From: Streptomyces sp. Root1304
GTDB lineage: Bacteria; Actinomycetota; Actinomycetes; Streptomycetales; Streptomycetaceae
NCBI RefSeq assembly: GCF_001426405.1
Contig: NZ_LMEP01000012.1
Span: 201,948 to 265,947, forward strand
Reading direction: 5' to 3'
DNA: 64,000 bases
A program made the position numbers and the translations under genes. Shown piece by piece: positions 10,336 through 19,180 of this stretch. The number at the start of each line of letters is the position of its first letter. The first letter of the stretch is position 1. The notes under the pieces are model-generated. The model had not been told where the DNA came from and ran no database searches. It worked only from the letters and a program-made list of their open reading frames with translations.

Positions 10336-10357
10336 ACGGCCCGGAATCCCGGGCCGT
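10336..10357 (-). terminator. Hairpin after the helicase gene
   Basis: A 9-bp stem ACGGCCCGG/CCGGGCCGT with a 4-nt loop lies between the helicase stop and the Shine-Dalgarno of the 118-aa gene. It is a plausible terminator for the nuclease-helicase operon. Confidence 0.6.
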
Positions 10358-10485
10358 CTTCCATTGTCCCGCGCCCCGCAAGAGCGCGAACCCTTCCGCG
10401 TACGCCCCCGGTGTCCCCCGAGCCCCGGTTTGAGCCCAGCCGACGACGACGGCGGGGCGCGGGCCGGGCCCGGGCGGGCGACGGG

Positions 10486-11823
10486 TCACGGCGTCCAGCT
10501 CACCCGGTGCTTCTCCAGGTGGGACAGGACCGCGTGGTTCGCCTCCCAGCCGTCGGGGAACGACACCGCGACCCCGAGCTGCACCGGCTCCGTCGACGGG
10601 TGCGCGTCGAGCAGGTCCGCCACGCCCGCCCGGCAGACCACCACGCAGGCGTGCCGGTGCCGGGACGCGAGGACGCACAGCCGCCCCGTCTCCAGGTGGA
10701 AGGCGGTCGCGTCCGGCCGCCCGGACAGCGGGTGCAGGACGACCGTCACGTCGTACTCGCGCCCCTGGAGCCGGTTCGCGGTGTCCACCGTCACACCCGT
10801 CACGCCCAGCCCCGCGAGCGCCGCCCGGACCGCCGCCGCCTGGTCGCGGTGGGCGGTGCCGACCGCGATCCGGTCCGGCGTCAGCGGGACGGCGGCCTCC
10901 GAGCGCTCCGAGACCGCCGCGCCCTCCCGGTCCAGGAGCCGGCGCACCACCAGCGCGACCGCGCCGACCGCCTCCGGGTCGGTGCGCGGGGTGTGCGCGG
11001 CGGGCAGTTCGAGCAGGCCCCAGCCGGACTCCGCCGCCTCGTCGAGGACCCGGTCCGGGCCCGAACCGTCCGACGCCACCCCGAACGACAGCGTCCGGTC
11101 CCCGTGCCCGGTGCCGCTGCGGAACGGCGTGAACGGGTAGAAGGCGTCCGAGACCAGCGGCGCCGCAGAGGCGGGCAGCCGCCAGGACACCGGCAGCCGG
11201 TGCTGCGGCAGCTCCGGGTTGTGCGCGAGCAGGGTCGCGACCGCGCTCGCCGAAGGGTCGTACGACAGCCCCGCCCACTGCTCCGCGCCCACCACCGAGA
11301 ACGGGTCCAGCTGCCCGGGGTCGCCCACGAACAGCGCCCGCTCGAAGAGGCCCGCCACCGCGAGCAGCGCGTCCGAACGCATCTGGTACGCCTCGTCGAC
11401 GATCGCGTGCGCCCAGGGCTCGACGTTCTTCACGTGCCCCCACTTGGCGGACGTGGACAGCACGACCGGCAGCCCGGCCAGCTCACCGGCCTTCGCCGAC
11501 TTCCGTACGTTCTCCAGATCGTCGAGCGCCTTGTCGTACGGGTCGGAGTCGTTCGAGTGCAGCCGGCCCACCTCCAGGTCAGGCTCCTTCTCGGCGAGCC
11601 GCAGCACCAGGTCGTCCACCTGCGCGTTCGTCTGCGCGACCACCATCAGGGGGCGTCCGGCGGCGGCCAGTTCGAGGGCGGCCCGGACGACCAGGGTCGA
11701 CTTCCCCGCCCCGGGCGGGGAGTCCACCACGACACCGCGCGCGGTGCCGTGCAGGGTGTCCGCCAGGATGCCGGCCGTCGCCCGGCCGGCCTCCGCCGAG
11801 GGGTCGAAGGGTTCGGGACTCAC
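10486..11823 (-). CDS. SF1-type DNA/RNA helicase-like ATPase
   Basis: A 445-residue P-loop ATPase of the UvrD/AAA_12 superfamily 1 type. Visible motifs are Walker A PPGAGKST (about 33-40), motif Ia with AQTNAQVDDL, Walker B VDEAYQM, motif III GDPGQLDPFS, motif V-like GVTVDTANRLQGREYDVTVV and motif VI region LCVLASRHRHAC. The GTG start at 11823 overlaps the stop of the upstream gene (GTGA), so translation is probably coupled. With the upstream nuclease it suggests a DNA end-processing or repair role; this is inference. Confidence 0.82.
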   Translation of the reverse strand: MSPEPFDPSAEAGRATAGILADTLHGTARGVVVDSPPGAGKSTLVVRAALELAAAGRPLMVVAQTNAQVDDLVLRLAEKEPDLEVGRLHSNDSDPYDKALDDLENVRKSAKAGELAGLPVVLSTSAKWGHVKNVEPWAHAIVDEAYQMRSDALLAVAGLFERALFVGDPGQLDPFSVVGAEQWAGLSYDPSASAVATLLAHNPELPQHRLPVSWRLPASAAPLVSDAFYPFTPFRSGTGHGDRTLSFGVASDGSGPDRVLDEAAESGWGLLELPAAHTPRTDPEAVGAVALVVRRLLDREGAAVSERSEAAVPLTPDRIAVGTAHRDQAAAVRAALAGLGVTGVTVDTANRLQGREYDVTVVLHPLSGRPDATAFHLETGRLCVLASRHRHACVVVCRAGVADLLDAHPSTEPVQLGVAVSFPDGWEANHAVLSHLEKHRVSWTP

Positions 11824-13409
11824 AGCACGTCCTCCGGGGTCACGGCGTCGGGCAGTTCCACGGCGTCGGTCCGGGGCGGACCGCCGTGCGTCCAGGGGGT
11901 CTCCTCCGCGTCCGGGAGCTGCGGTCCGACCCGCTGGTCGTGCTCGAACAGCGTCCAGGAGATCCGCTCGCCCTTCTCCGGCACCGAGCCCGGCGCCGGC
12001 TCCTTCGCACGGCCCATCCGGTCGAGGAGACGCAGCAGCAGCGCCCCGTCCTCCTCGTACCGCACGAACTCCGCCGCCTGCGGCTTCCCGTCGAGCGAGC
12101 GGTACACCTTCACCGACTCGCCCAGGTGCGGCCGGTCCTCCGTGCGGACCGTGAGCAGCGGGCGCGGCGCGGGCCGCTTCGACTCCGTCCACGCCATCGT
12201 CACCTCGACCACCTCGGCCGCGAACGCCTCGCCCGCGAGCCGCCGCCCGGCGAGCACCAGCGGATCGTCGAGGGCCTCCTGCGCCTCCAGCTGGCCCTGC
12301 GCCTGCTCGCGGGCGGCGAGCTTCCGGGCCGCCGTCACGGCGTCGTCCCGGCGCGGCTGCGGCGGCTCACCGGCCGTGACCCGGTCCCGGTGGGCGGTGA
12401 AGGACCAGCGGTCGCGGGTCCAGCGGTCCTCGACCCTGGCGCCCTCCGGCAGCTCGCGCAGCAGGCCGACCGCCCGCCAGACCGCGTCCCAGGTGGGCTT
12501 CAGCTGGGAGACGACGAGCCGGCGCAGCTCCCGCTCGGCCGCGTGCAGCTCGCCGAGGCCGGTGTCGGCCGTCTCGCCGTCCTCGGCCGCGCCGAGCGCC
12601 TGCCGGGCCCGGTCGTACCGCTCGATCGCGGGCGCGAGCAGCCGGTTGTCGAAGGCGGGGTCGGTGGCGGGCCCGGCGGGCGGGCAGAGCAGCTGCCCCC
12701 GGGAGTCCCGGCCCGCCTCCGCCCGCAGCGCCGCCTCCGCGCCCGGTTCTCCGTCGTACGGATCGATCCAGGCGAGCAGCGCACCGAGGTGCTGATCCTC
12801 CAGGGAGGACTGCCCGGTCGCCCAGTGCCGGTTGAGCAGGTCGGTCGCCGACAGCAGCAGCGAGGAGCCGGGCACCCGGGCCCGGTCGCCGAAGTGCGTC
12901 AGCCAGCGCCCGAGCAGCGGGACGCGCGGCGGCGCGGGGAACGGCGTCTCCGGGTCCTGCTCGGCCGTCCGCCGGAACCGCGTCGACCGCCCCAGCAGCC
13001 GTACGTACTCGATGCCCGCCCGGCTCGGCACGATCAGCTGCGGCGCGTCGGCGCACAGCTCGACCTCGACCTTCACCTTCTTGCCGGTCTCGGGGTCGAC
13101 CTCGCTCTTCTCCGCCGCCTCGACGACGTCCGCGAAGGAGTCGACGTACGGCAGGACCTCCTCGGCCAGATCGGCGAGGAACGCGAACCGCAGGTCACGG
13201 TCCCGGGGCTGCGACACCACCAGCAGCCTCGGCTCCTCGGGGTCGGTGCCGACGAGCGCGCCCAGCGGGGCGCCCGCCTCACCGGCCGTCGTCAGGGGGA
13301 CGAGGACCAGCGGCCGCTCCGACAGCCGCCGGTGCCGGACGGTCGCGAGCGGCTGCGCCCGGCCCGACTCGACGGCCTCCATCCGGGCGAGCGTGGAGAT
13401 CAGCGACAT
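11820..13409 (-). CDS. Uncharacterised protein between nuclease and helicase genes
   Basis: A 529-residue protein of unknown function. ATG 13409 has GGGAGGG 6 nt upstream and begins MSLISTLARMEAVESG. No catalytic motif, signal peptide or membrane segment is recognised. A charged, probably helical stretch lies around residues 290-400 and a beta-rich C-terminal part around 410-500. Its stop overlaps the helicase start by 4 nt, and the nuclease gene lies about 67 bp upstream, so it probably works with both. It could be a DNA-binding or bridging subunit; this is only inference from position. Confidence 0.7.
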   Translation of the reverse strand: MSLISTLARMEAVESGRAQPLATVRHRRLSERPLVLVPLTTAGEAGAPLGALVGTDPEEPRLLVVSQPRDRDLRFAFLADLAEEVLPYVDSFADVVEAAEKSEVDPETGKKVKVEVELCADAPQLIVPSRAGIEYVRLLGRSTRFRRTAEQDPETPFPAPPRVPLLGRWLTHFGDRARVPGSSLLLSATDLLNRHWATGQSSLEDQHLGALLAWIDPYDGEPGAEAALRAEAGRDSRGQLLCPPAGPATDPAFDNRLLAPAIERYDRARQALGAAEDGETADTGLGELHAAERELRRLVVSQLKPTWDAVWRAVGLLRELPEGARVEDRWTRDRWSFTAHRDRVTAGEPPQPRRDDAVTAARKLAAREQAQGQLEAQEALDDPLVLAGRRLAGEAFAAEVVEVTMAWTESKRPAPRPLLTVRTEDRPHLGESVKVYRSLDGKPQAAEFVRYEEDGALLLRLLDRMGRAKEPAPGSVPEKGERISWTLFEHDQRVGPQLPDAEETPWTHGGPPRTDAVELPDAVTPEDVL

Positions 13410-13430
13410 GCGAGGCCCTCCCGGGGCGCG

Positions 13431-13474
13431 GCACAGGAACAAGCGGCACAGGAACGAGCGGCACAGGAACGAGG
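13431..13474. repeat. Three tandem 15-bp units in the operon spacer
   Basis: The unit GCACAGGAACRAGCG occurs three times in tandem (13431-13445, 13446-13460, 13461-13474) between the nuclease stop and the Shine-Dalgarno of the next gene. It may affect mRNA structure or simply be slippage. Confidence 0.75.
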
Positions 13475-13476
13475 GG

Positions 13477-14625
13477 TCAGCACGGGCACTCGGAGACCTC
13501 CCGGGGCGCCCGGGCGGGCGCCGACGCCAGCGCCTCCTGCCGCAGCGCCCGCGCCCTGCGCAGCGCCGCCACCGCCGGGTCCTCCGGGTCGCCCTCCTCG
13601 CCGCGCGCCGCCGCGAGGACCGCGCCGACCGTCGTCAGACCGCCCAGCTCACCCCGTACCGAACGGCCCAGGGTCTCCACCGCGCCCGCCTCCCGCGACC
13701 GCGACCGGCAGTGGAAGGCCAGCTCGCAGGCGGCCAGGCACTCCGGCGCGTACTGGTGGGGCACCGACTCCACGGCCGCCGTCAGTTCCTCCGCCGAGCG
13801 TTCCGCCACGTCGAAGCTGGTGCCCTCGGGAAGCGCGTCCGCGATCTCGTCGATCCGGGTCAGCCGGGCCAGCTGGCGCCGGGTGACCGAGCGCTGCTTG
13901 CGCACGTCGACGACCGAGGCCGTCGGCACGTTCGAGAAGTCCTTCGGGCAGACCAGGAGCACCGACTGCGCCACCCGCGCGCCCTCGGTCCTGGCCGCCA
14001 CCCCCTCCAGGGCCAGCACGTACACGGCGGCCTGCCGGGCCGCCGCGCCCACCTTCGACGCGTCCGCCGCGCCGTCGACCATGGGGAACGACTTGATCTC
14101 CACGACCGTCCACCCGCCGTCGGGGCGGACCACCACCGCGTCCGGCTCCAGGTACACCGGCGAGCCGGCGACCTCCAGGGCGAGCAGCGGGTGGTCGAGC
14201 AGCGTCCACGTCCCCGCGTCGGTCGCCTCCCGCAGCGCGAGCGCCGTCCTGGCGACCCGCCCCTCGGGTCCGGCCGCCGCGAGATCGGGCACGGACACCG
14301 CGCCCGGCTCCTCCACGCCGATCAGGCGCAGCAGCTCACGGCCGCCGTCCGCCTTGACCTTCGCCTCGAAGGAGTTGCCCCGGACGATCGCGAACTGCGA
14401 CTGCCCGAACGGGGCGGGCGAGCCGAGCTTCGCGGCGAGCGCGGACTTGTCGACCCCGGCGCCGTCGAGCAGGGCCCGCCGCCGGCAGCCGGGGTTGGCG
14501 GCCAGCGCCGCGAGGGCCCGCGCGTCCAGCGGACGCGGTGGGGTGGCGGGACCGCGCAGCTCAGCGAGTTGTCGACGGGTGGTCCGCGAGGGTCGGGGCA
14601 GACCGCTGTCCAGGGATGCGCTCAC
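13477..14625 (-). CDS. RecB/Cas4-like nuclease with a four-cysteine cluster
   Basis: A protein of about 382 residues with a PD-(D/E)XK nuclease core. The acidic LEPDAVVVRP strand is followed by VVEIKSF, giving the D...ExK arrangement. One cysteine near the N-terminus (NPGCRRR) and a later CLAACELAFHC cluster recall the 1+3 cysteine pattern that holds an iron-sulfur cluster in Cas4 and AddB-type nucleases. The start is uncertain: GTG 14625 is given, but GTG 14649 or TTG 14655 are possible. The gene overlaps the end of the PAP2 gene. It heads a run nuclease - unknown - helicase. Confidence 0.72.
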   Translation of the reverse strand: MSASLDSGLPRPSRTTRRQLAELRGPATPPRPLDARALAALAANPGCRRRALLDGAGVDKSALAAKLGSPAPFGQSQFAIVRGNSFEAKVKADGGRELLRLIGVEEPGAVSVPDLAAAGPEGRVARTALALREATDAGTWTLLDHPLLALEVAGSPVYLEPDAVVVRPDGGWTVVEIKSFPMVDGAADASKVGAAARQAAVYVLALEGVAARTEGARVAQSVLLVCPKDFSNVPTASVVDVRKQRSVTRRQLARLTRIDEIADALPEGTSFDVAERSAEELTAAVESVPHQYAPECLAACELAFHCRSRSREAGAVETLGRSVRGELGGLTTVGAVLAAARGEEGDPEDPAVAALRRARALRQEALASAPARAPREVSECPC

Positions 14626-15397
14626 CCGGGGAAGTCTCGCATCCGCCACTGACAACCGGGGGTGCTTCCGCTTCCCCGCGCAGCCGCCCGGCGAGCCGCA
14701 GCACGTACGGGGTCCCCAGCAGCCCGATGCCCATCACGGCGGCCCCGCCCACCGCGTCCAGCAGGTAGTGGTTGGCGGTCCCCATCACAACCAGGGCCGT
14801 GACCAGCGGATACGCCACTCCGAGGGCCTTCGCGAGCGGTGTGCGGCCGTACCGCCAGAGCATCACCCCGCACCACAGCGCCCAGCCGAAGTGGAGGCTC
14901 GGCATCGCCGCGTACTGGTTGGTCATCCCGCCGAGCCCGCGCGGCGCGCTGGCCTCGCCGCCCCACCAGCCGTACGCGCTGAACCGCGCCATGGTGTCCG
15001 TGAAGCCGTGCGCCGCGTCGAGCAGCCGGGGCGGGCAGGTGGGCAGCAGGGTGAAGCCGACGAGCCCGAGCAGGGTCGAGAGCATCAGCCAGGTGCGGGC
15101 GGCCCGGTAGTGCGCGGGGCGGCGGCGGTACAGCCACACCAGGATCGCCGGGGTCACCAGGTAGTGGAGGGAGGCGTACGCGAAGTCCGCCGGGACCCCG
15201 AGCGCGGGCACGTCCGTGAACAGCCGGTTCAGCGGGTGCTCGGCGTCGATCCCGAGCCGCTCCTCCAGGTGCAGGATCGCGAGCCCGTGGCCGACGGCCG
15301 CGTCCTCGTCGCCCCGGGCCAGCAGCCGTCCGGCGGAGTAGCCCGCGTACACGACGCCGACCGACGCCAACTCCACCCACCAGCGCGGCTTGCGCAT
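14561..15397 (-). CDS. PAP2-family membrane phosphatase
   Basis: A 278-residue integral membrane protein with about six hydrophobic segments. The PAP2 catalytic blocks are visible as PSLHFGWALW and, later, ANHYLLDAVGG; the histidines in these are the expected catalytic residues of the AUR1-like branch. ATG 15397 follows a GGGGGGAT Shine-Dalgarno. It is likely to dephosphorylate or transfer phospholipid-type substrates at the membrane. Its last 65 nt overlap the nuclease gene, so the two are probably co-transcribed, though the functional link is not obvious. Confidence 0.85.
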   Translation of the reverse strand: MRKPRWWVELASVGVVYAGYSAGRLLARGDEDAAVGHGLAILHLEERLGIDAEHPLNRLFTDVPALGVPADFAYASLHYLVTPAILVWLYRRRPAHYRAARTWLMLSTLLGLVGFTLLPTCPPRLLDAAHGFTDTMARFSAYGWWGGEASAPRGLGGMTNQYAAMPSLHFGWALWCGVMLWRYGRTPLAKALGVAYPLVTALVVMGTANHYLLDAVGGAAVMGIGLLGTPYVLRLAGRLRGEAEAPPVVSGGCETSPGERIPGQRSAPTLADHPSTTR

Positions 15398-15553
15398 ACG
15401 AAAGATCCCCCCGACGTGTCCGGCCCGGGGAGGGGGACGCCGTGGGGCGCACCCGGGTTGCCCGGACGTCACCCCGAATCCATCTGGGCGATGATGGGAG
15501 GGGTGCGCACGCACCGTGAAACCGCACCGTGAAACCCCTGGAGAGTCCTTCCC

Positions 15554-16156
15554 ATGGCACCGCGCATCCTGCTCGCCCGGCACGGCCAGACCGAGTGGTC
15601 ACTTCTCGGCCGGCACACCGGCAGGACCGACATCCCGCTGCTCGACGAGGGCCGGCGCGGCGCGAAGCTGCTCGGCGAGCGCCTGCACCGCGGCCCCTGG
15701 CAGGGCCTGCCCGGCGTCGAGGTGCGCACCAGCCCGCTGGTCCGCGCGAGCGAGACCTGCGAACTGGCCGGCTTCGGCGACCGGGCCGAACCCTGGGACG
15801 CGCTGATGGAGTGGGACTACGGCGCGTACGAGGGGCTGACCCCGCCGCAGATCCAGGACCTCCGCCCCGGCTGGTTCATCTGGCGCGACGGCGTCGAGGG
15901 CGGCGAGACCCTGGCGCAGCTCTCGGACCGCGCCGACGAGGTCGTGAACCGGGTCCGCTCGGCCGACCGTGACGTCCTGGTCTTCGCGCACGGGCACATC
16001 CTGCGCTCGATCGCCGCGCGCTGGCTGGGCGAGGACGTGTCCTTCGCCTCCCGCATCCGCCTCGACCCGACGAGCCTGTCGGTCCTCGGCTGGGCGTACG
16101 GCGCCCCGGCGATCGAGCGCTGGAACGACACGGGGCACCTGGAGTCACCGGCGTAA
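15554..16156 (+). CDS. Histidine phosphatase family protein
   Basis: A 200-residue cytoplasmic phosphoglycerate-mutase-like phosphatase. The nucleophile motif ARHGQTEW is near residues 8-15, the arginine [11 protein letters not shown] about 58-68, an acidic WDYGAYEG segment and the second histidine in FAHGHILR near 146. ATG 15554 follows GGAGAG. It is divergent from the PAP2 gene. The substrate is unknown; the overall pattern fits small-molecule phosphatases rather than glycolytic mutases. Confidence 0.9.
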   Translation: MAPRILLARHGQTEWSLLGRHTGRTDIPLLDEGRRGAKLLGERLHRGPWQGLPGVEVRTSPLVRASETCELAGFGDRAEPWDALMEWDYGAYEGLTPPQIQDLRPGWFIWRDGVEGGETLAQLSDRADEVVNRVRSADRDVLVFAHGHILRSIAARWLGEDVSFASRIRLDPTSLSVLGWAYGAPAIERWNDTGHLESPA

Positions 16157-16208
16157 CGCCGTCACGGCGGGCGGGTGGCCGGTGGCCGTCGGCCCTGCCC
16201 CCCACGGG

Positions 16209-17495
16209 TCAGTACGCCGCGAGCACCCGGCGCGTCTCCGCGAGCATCTCGCGGATGCGGGCCGAGGCGATCCCCTCCAGGGAGTCCACCACCCGCTTCG
16301 CCTCCGCCGCCGCCTCGTCCGGGCGCCCGGCGTGCGCCAGGTCCTTCGCGAGATGGGCGCGGTAGAGCGCCAGGTTCCTGGCGAAGTGCGGGTTCTGCAG
16401 GACGGTCGCCCGGTGGGCGTGCCGGGCGGCCCGGCCCCAGTCGCCCAGGGCCGACCAGCACTGGGCCTCCAGGGCCTCCCGCTCCGGCTCCCCGAAGAAC
16501 GACATCCACTCCGGGTCGCCCTCCGAAGGGCCCCGGTCGAAGTGGCCGTGGGCGCGGCCGAGGGCCTGCTCGCAGGCGGACCGGTCGCCGAGCCCCGCCC
16601 AGGCACCGGCCTCCCGCAGCGACAGCAGGGACAGCAGCCGGGCCGAGTCCAGCGGCTGCGCGGCCCGCTGCCCGGCCTGCGCCGCGCGGACCGCCTCGCG
16701 GAACCGGCCGGTGTCCCTGGCCAGGAAGGACGTGTTGCAGAAGGCGTGCGCCTCCAGGGCCGCGTTCCCGGCCACGCGCGCGGTGGCCAGGGCTTCGGCG
16801 TAGTGCGAGCGGGCTTCCTCGTGGCGGCCGGAGTCGTGGGCCAGCCAGCCGACGGAGAGGGAGAGTTCGCCCGCCCCCGCGTGCAGCCGGTCCTCGGTGG
16901 AGCGGCGGGTCATGGTGCCCGTGTCGAGCAGCGCGTAGGCGGCCCGGAGCGGCTGGGCGGCGACCTTGTAGAGCCCGTCGGCGCCGTGCCGGTCGTCGAG
17001 CAGCCGGATCTGCCGTACGGCGTCCTCGACGGCCCGCACCTCGGCGTCGCCGATGCGGTGGGTGCCGCGGGGGGAGGGGATCGCGACGGCGGGGCCGCCG
17101 AGTCCCAGCGAGGCGGCGGCCAGGGTGGCGGAGCCGCTCGTCATGAATGCGCGACGCAGCACGTCGCTCTCCTCATCGTTCCGGGTCGTGACGGGCACGG
17201 GAGACGGAGCCCCGGCCGGGACGGCCTGCCGCCGTCCACGCACCGTCTCCCGCGCGGAGAAGCCCAGGTCGGAGAGGCCCAGACCGGGGAACATGTGCAG
17301 GAAGACCCGCTCGTACGCGTAGTTGGGGCAGCGGATCTCGCCCGCCTCCACGCGCCCGATGTAGCGGGCGTCGCACGCGACCTGTTCGCCGATCTCCCGC
17401 GCCGCCCTGCGGACCGCCGCGGCGAACTCCGCCGGCGAGTGCTGTCCGCGGAGCCGCCGGAAGGCGAGATTGGGAACTGCCCGTGACGTCGCCAT
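16209..17495 (-). CDS. HTH/TPR transcriptional regulator (NsdA-like style)
   Basis: A 428-residue protein. An N-terminal HTH-like region (about 15-65, with VACDARYIGRVEAGE) is followed by a hydrophobic stretch near 115-135 and then TPR-like helical repeats (about 180-420). The layout resembles Streptomyces regulators such as NsdA, but I cannot assign it to a named gene. ATG 17495 has AGGAGAGGG upstream. It is divergent from the small protein gene at 17720, and such pairs are common in the genus. A role in development or antibiotic control is possible but unproven. Confidence 0.8.
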   Translation of the reverse strand: MATSRAVPNLAFRRLRGQHSPAEFAAAVRRAAREIGEQVACDARYIGRVEAGEIRCPNYAYERVFLHMFPGLGLSDLGFSARETVRGRRQAVPAGAPSPVPVTTRNDEESDVLRRAFMTSGSATLAAASLGLGGPAVAIPSPRGTHRIGDAEVRAVEDAVRQIRLLDDRHGADGLYKVAAQPLRAAYALLDTGTMTRRSTEDRLHAGAGELSLSVGWLAHDSGRHEEARSHYAEALATARVAGNAALEAHAFCNTSFLARDTGRFREAVRAAQAGQRAAQPLDSARLLSLLSLREAGAWAGLGDRSACEQALGRAHGHFDRGPSEGDPEWMSFFGEPEREALEAQCWSALGDWGRAARHAHRATVLQNPHFARNLALYRAHLAKDLAHAGRPDEAAAEAKRVVDSLEGIASARIREMLAETRRVLAAY

Positions 17496-17719
17496 GGCCG
17501 AGCCCTCTCCTGGTGCTGCCGGGTGTCCGGCGGCAAGAACGTACCTGCTGTGACCGGATGCGTACGCTGAGTTTGGCTACAAATCGGATATCTCACCTGC
17601 GATCTGCCATGAACTGCCATCCTTTGCGGCGGCATCCCGCCGTAGCCGTTGACGCGCACGGGCGTTGAACCGTAAGGGAGAGACGGAACGTGTCTCCTCA
17701 GGAGCGAGGAGGGGTCCCC

Positions 17720-18190
17720 ATGTCGGAGATCGGTTCGCAGTCGGCCACGTGGCACGCGCCCGCCCCGGAGGCCACGTGCCACGTACCCGCCCCGGAGGCC
17801 GAAGGGGACCGGTCCGCCGCCGGCGCCTGGGACCTGGTGACCGTGCCGGTCCGGCAGGGCCTGGAGGCCGTGGACATCCTGCGGCGCGGCGCCACCCCCG
17901 CCGTCGGCCCCGTCGTGCACGACGGCACCTGCGACACCCTGGGCTTCCTGGTCCCGCCCGGCACCGCCGCCGCCTGGGACGTCCCCGGCAGCGCCTGTAC
18001 GCGGACCTCGGGACGCGGCCTCCGCCTCCCCGAACTGCCCGAGCTGCCGGAACCGGCCGGCGACGCGCCCCGCCCGGCCGGCTGGCTGCTGCCGCCCGGG
18101 GACGCCGACCCGGTCACCGACCCCGCCGTGCTCCGCGAGGCCCTCGGCGAGGCGGCCCGGCTGATCGAGGCGGCCGACGGCTGCCACTGA
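17720..18190 (+). CDS. Conserved Streptomyces protein, 156 aa
   Basis: A small cytoplasmic protein of unknown function. ATG 17720 follows GAGGAGGGG, so the longer frame from 17690 is not used. A tandem 9-residue repeat (ATWHAPAPE then ATCHVPAPE, DNA 17744-17797) sits in the variable N-terminus. The conserved-looking part carries CDTLGFLVPPGTAAAWDVPGS and a C-terminal helix EALGEAARLIEAA. It is divergent from the TPR regulator and may be its target or partner. Confidence 0.75.
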   Translation: MSEIGSQSATWHAPAPEATCHVPAPEAEGDRSAAGAWDLVTVPVRQGLEAVDILRRGATPAVGPVVHDGTCDTLGFLVPPGTAAAWDVPGSACTRTSGRGLRLPELPELPEPAGDAPRPAGWLLPPGDADPVTDPAVLREALGEAARLIEAADGCH

Positions 18191-18285
18191 GCGGTTCGGA
18201 GCGGCCTACGGCTGCGGCTGAGCCCTCGGAGCCGGTCGACGGCTGCCACTGAGCCCCTCGTCCGCCGTGCCCGGATAATGGGCAC

Positions 18286-19155
18286 GTGGCCAGGAACAAG
18301 CAGCGTGACCGGGCGGCGGTGGCCGCCGCCCCCGTCGTCGAGGACGTCGACGGCGGACTCGCCGAACTCATACCCGACCGGGAGCGCCCCCGCGCCTGGA
18401 CGCTCCTCATCGACGGCGCCCCGCAGTCCCATGTGGACCTCGACGACCCGGCGCACCTCACCTTCGAGTACCAGCGGCGGCTCGGCCACGTCGTCGACCT
18501 CGCCGCCCCGCCGAACCGCCCGCTCCAGGTGGTCCACCTCGGCGGCGGCGCCTTCACCCTCGCCCGGTACGTCGCCGCGACCCGGCCCCGCTCCACCCAG
18601 CAGATCGTGGAACTCGACGGGCGCCTCGTCCAGCTCGTACGCCGGGAACTCCCGCTCGACGCCAACGCCCGCGTCCGGGTCCGCTCCGCCGACGCCCGCG
18701 CCGGGCTCGGCAAGGTCCAGGACGGCTGGGCCGACCTCGTCATCGCCGACGTGTTCAGCGGGGCCCGCACCCCGGCGCACCTGACCAGCACCGAGTTCCT
18801 CGCGGAGGTGCGGCGGGTGCTGCGGCCCGGCGGCTGCTACGCGGCGAACCTGGCCGACGGCCCGCCGCTGACCCATCTGCGCGGCCAGATCGCCACGGCC
18901 GCCGCCGTCTTCCCCGAGCTGGCGCTGACCGCCGACCCGACCGTGCTGCGCGGGCGCCGCTTCGGCAACGCGGTGCTGCTCGCCTCGGACCGGGAGCTGC
19001 CGGTGGCCGAGCTGACCCGCCGGGTCGCCACCGACCCGCACCCGGGCCGGGTCGAACACGGGCGGGCGCTGGCCGACTTCGCCGGGGGAGCGGTGCCGGT
19101 CACCGACGCGAACGCCAAGCCCTCGCCCGTACCGCCGGCGTCCGTCTTCCGCTGA
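18286..19155 (+). CDS. Spermidine synthase-like SAM-dependent methyltransferase-fold protein
   Basis: A 289-residue Rossmann-fold protein. The nucleotide motif VVHLGGGAFTLARYV (about 85-98) and the acidic VELDGR strand match the spermidine synthase/class I methyltransferase fold; ADLVIADVFSG follows at the expected place. It lacks the membrane half seen in some bacterial spermidine synthases. The GTG start has no Shine-Dalgarno, but GATAAT lies 6 nt upstream, suggesting a leaderless transcript. The product and acceptor are unknown. Confidence 0.83.
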   Translation: MARNKQRDRAAVAAAPVVEDVDGGLAELIPDRERPRAWTLLIDGAPQSHVDLDDPAHLTFEYQRRLGHVVDLAAPPNRPLQVVHLGGGAFTLARYVAATRPRSTQQIVELDGRLVQLVRRELPLDANARVRVRSADARAGLGKVQDGWADLVIADVFSGARTPAHLTSTEFLAEVRRVLRPGGCYAANLADGPPLTHLRGQIATAAAVFPELALTADPTVLRGRRFGNAVLLASDRELPVAELTRRVATDPHPGRVEHGRALADFAGGAVPVTDANAKPSPVPPASVFR

Positions 19156-19180
19156 CCGCCCCGGCCGGGCCCTTCCGGCC

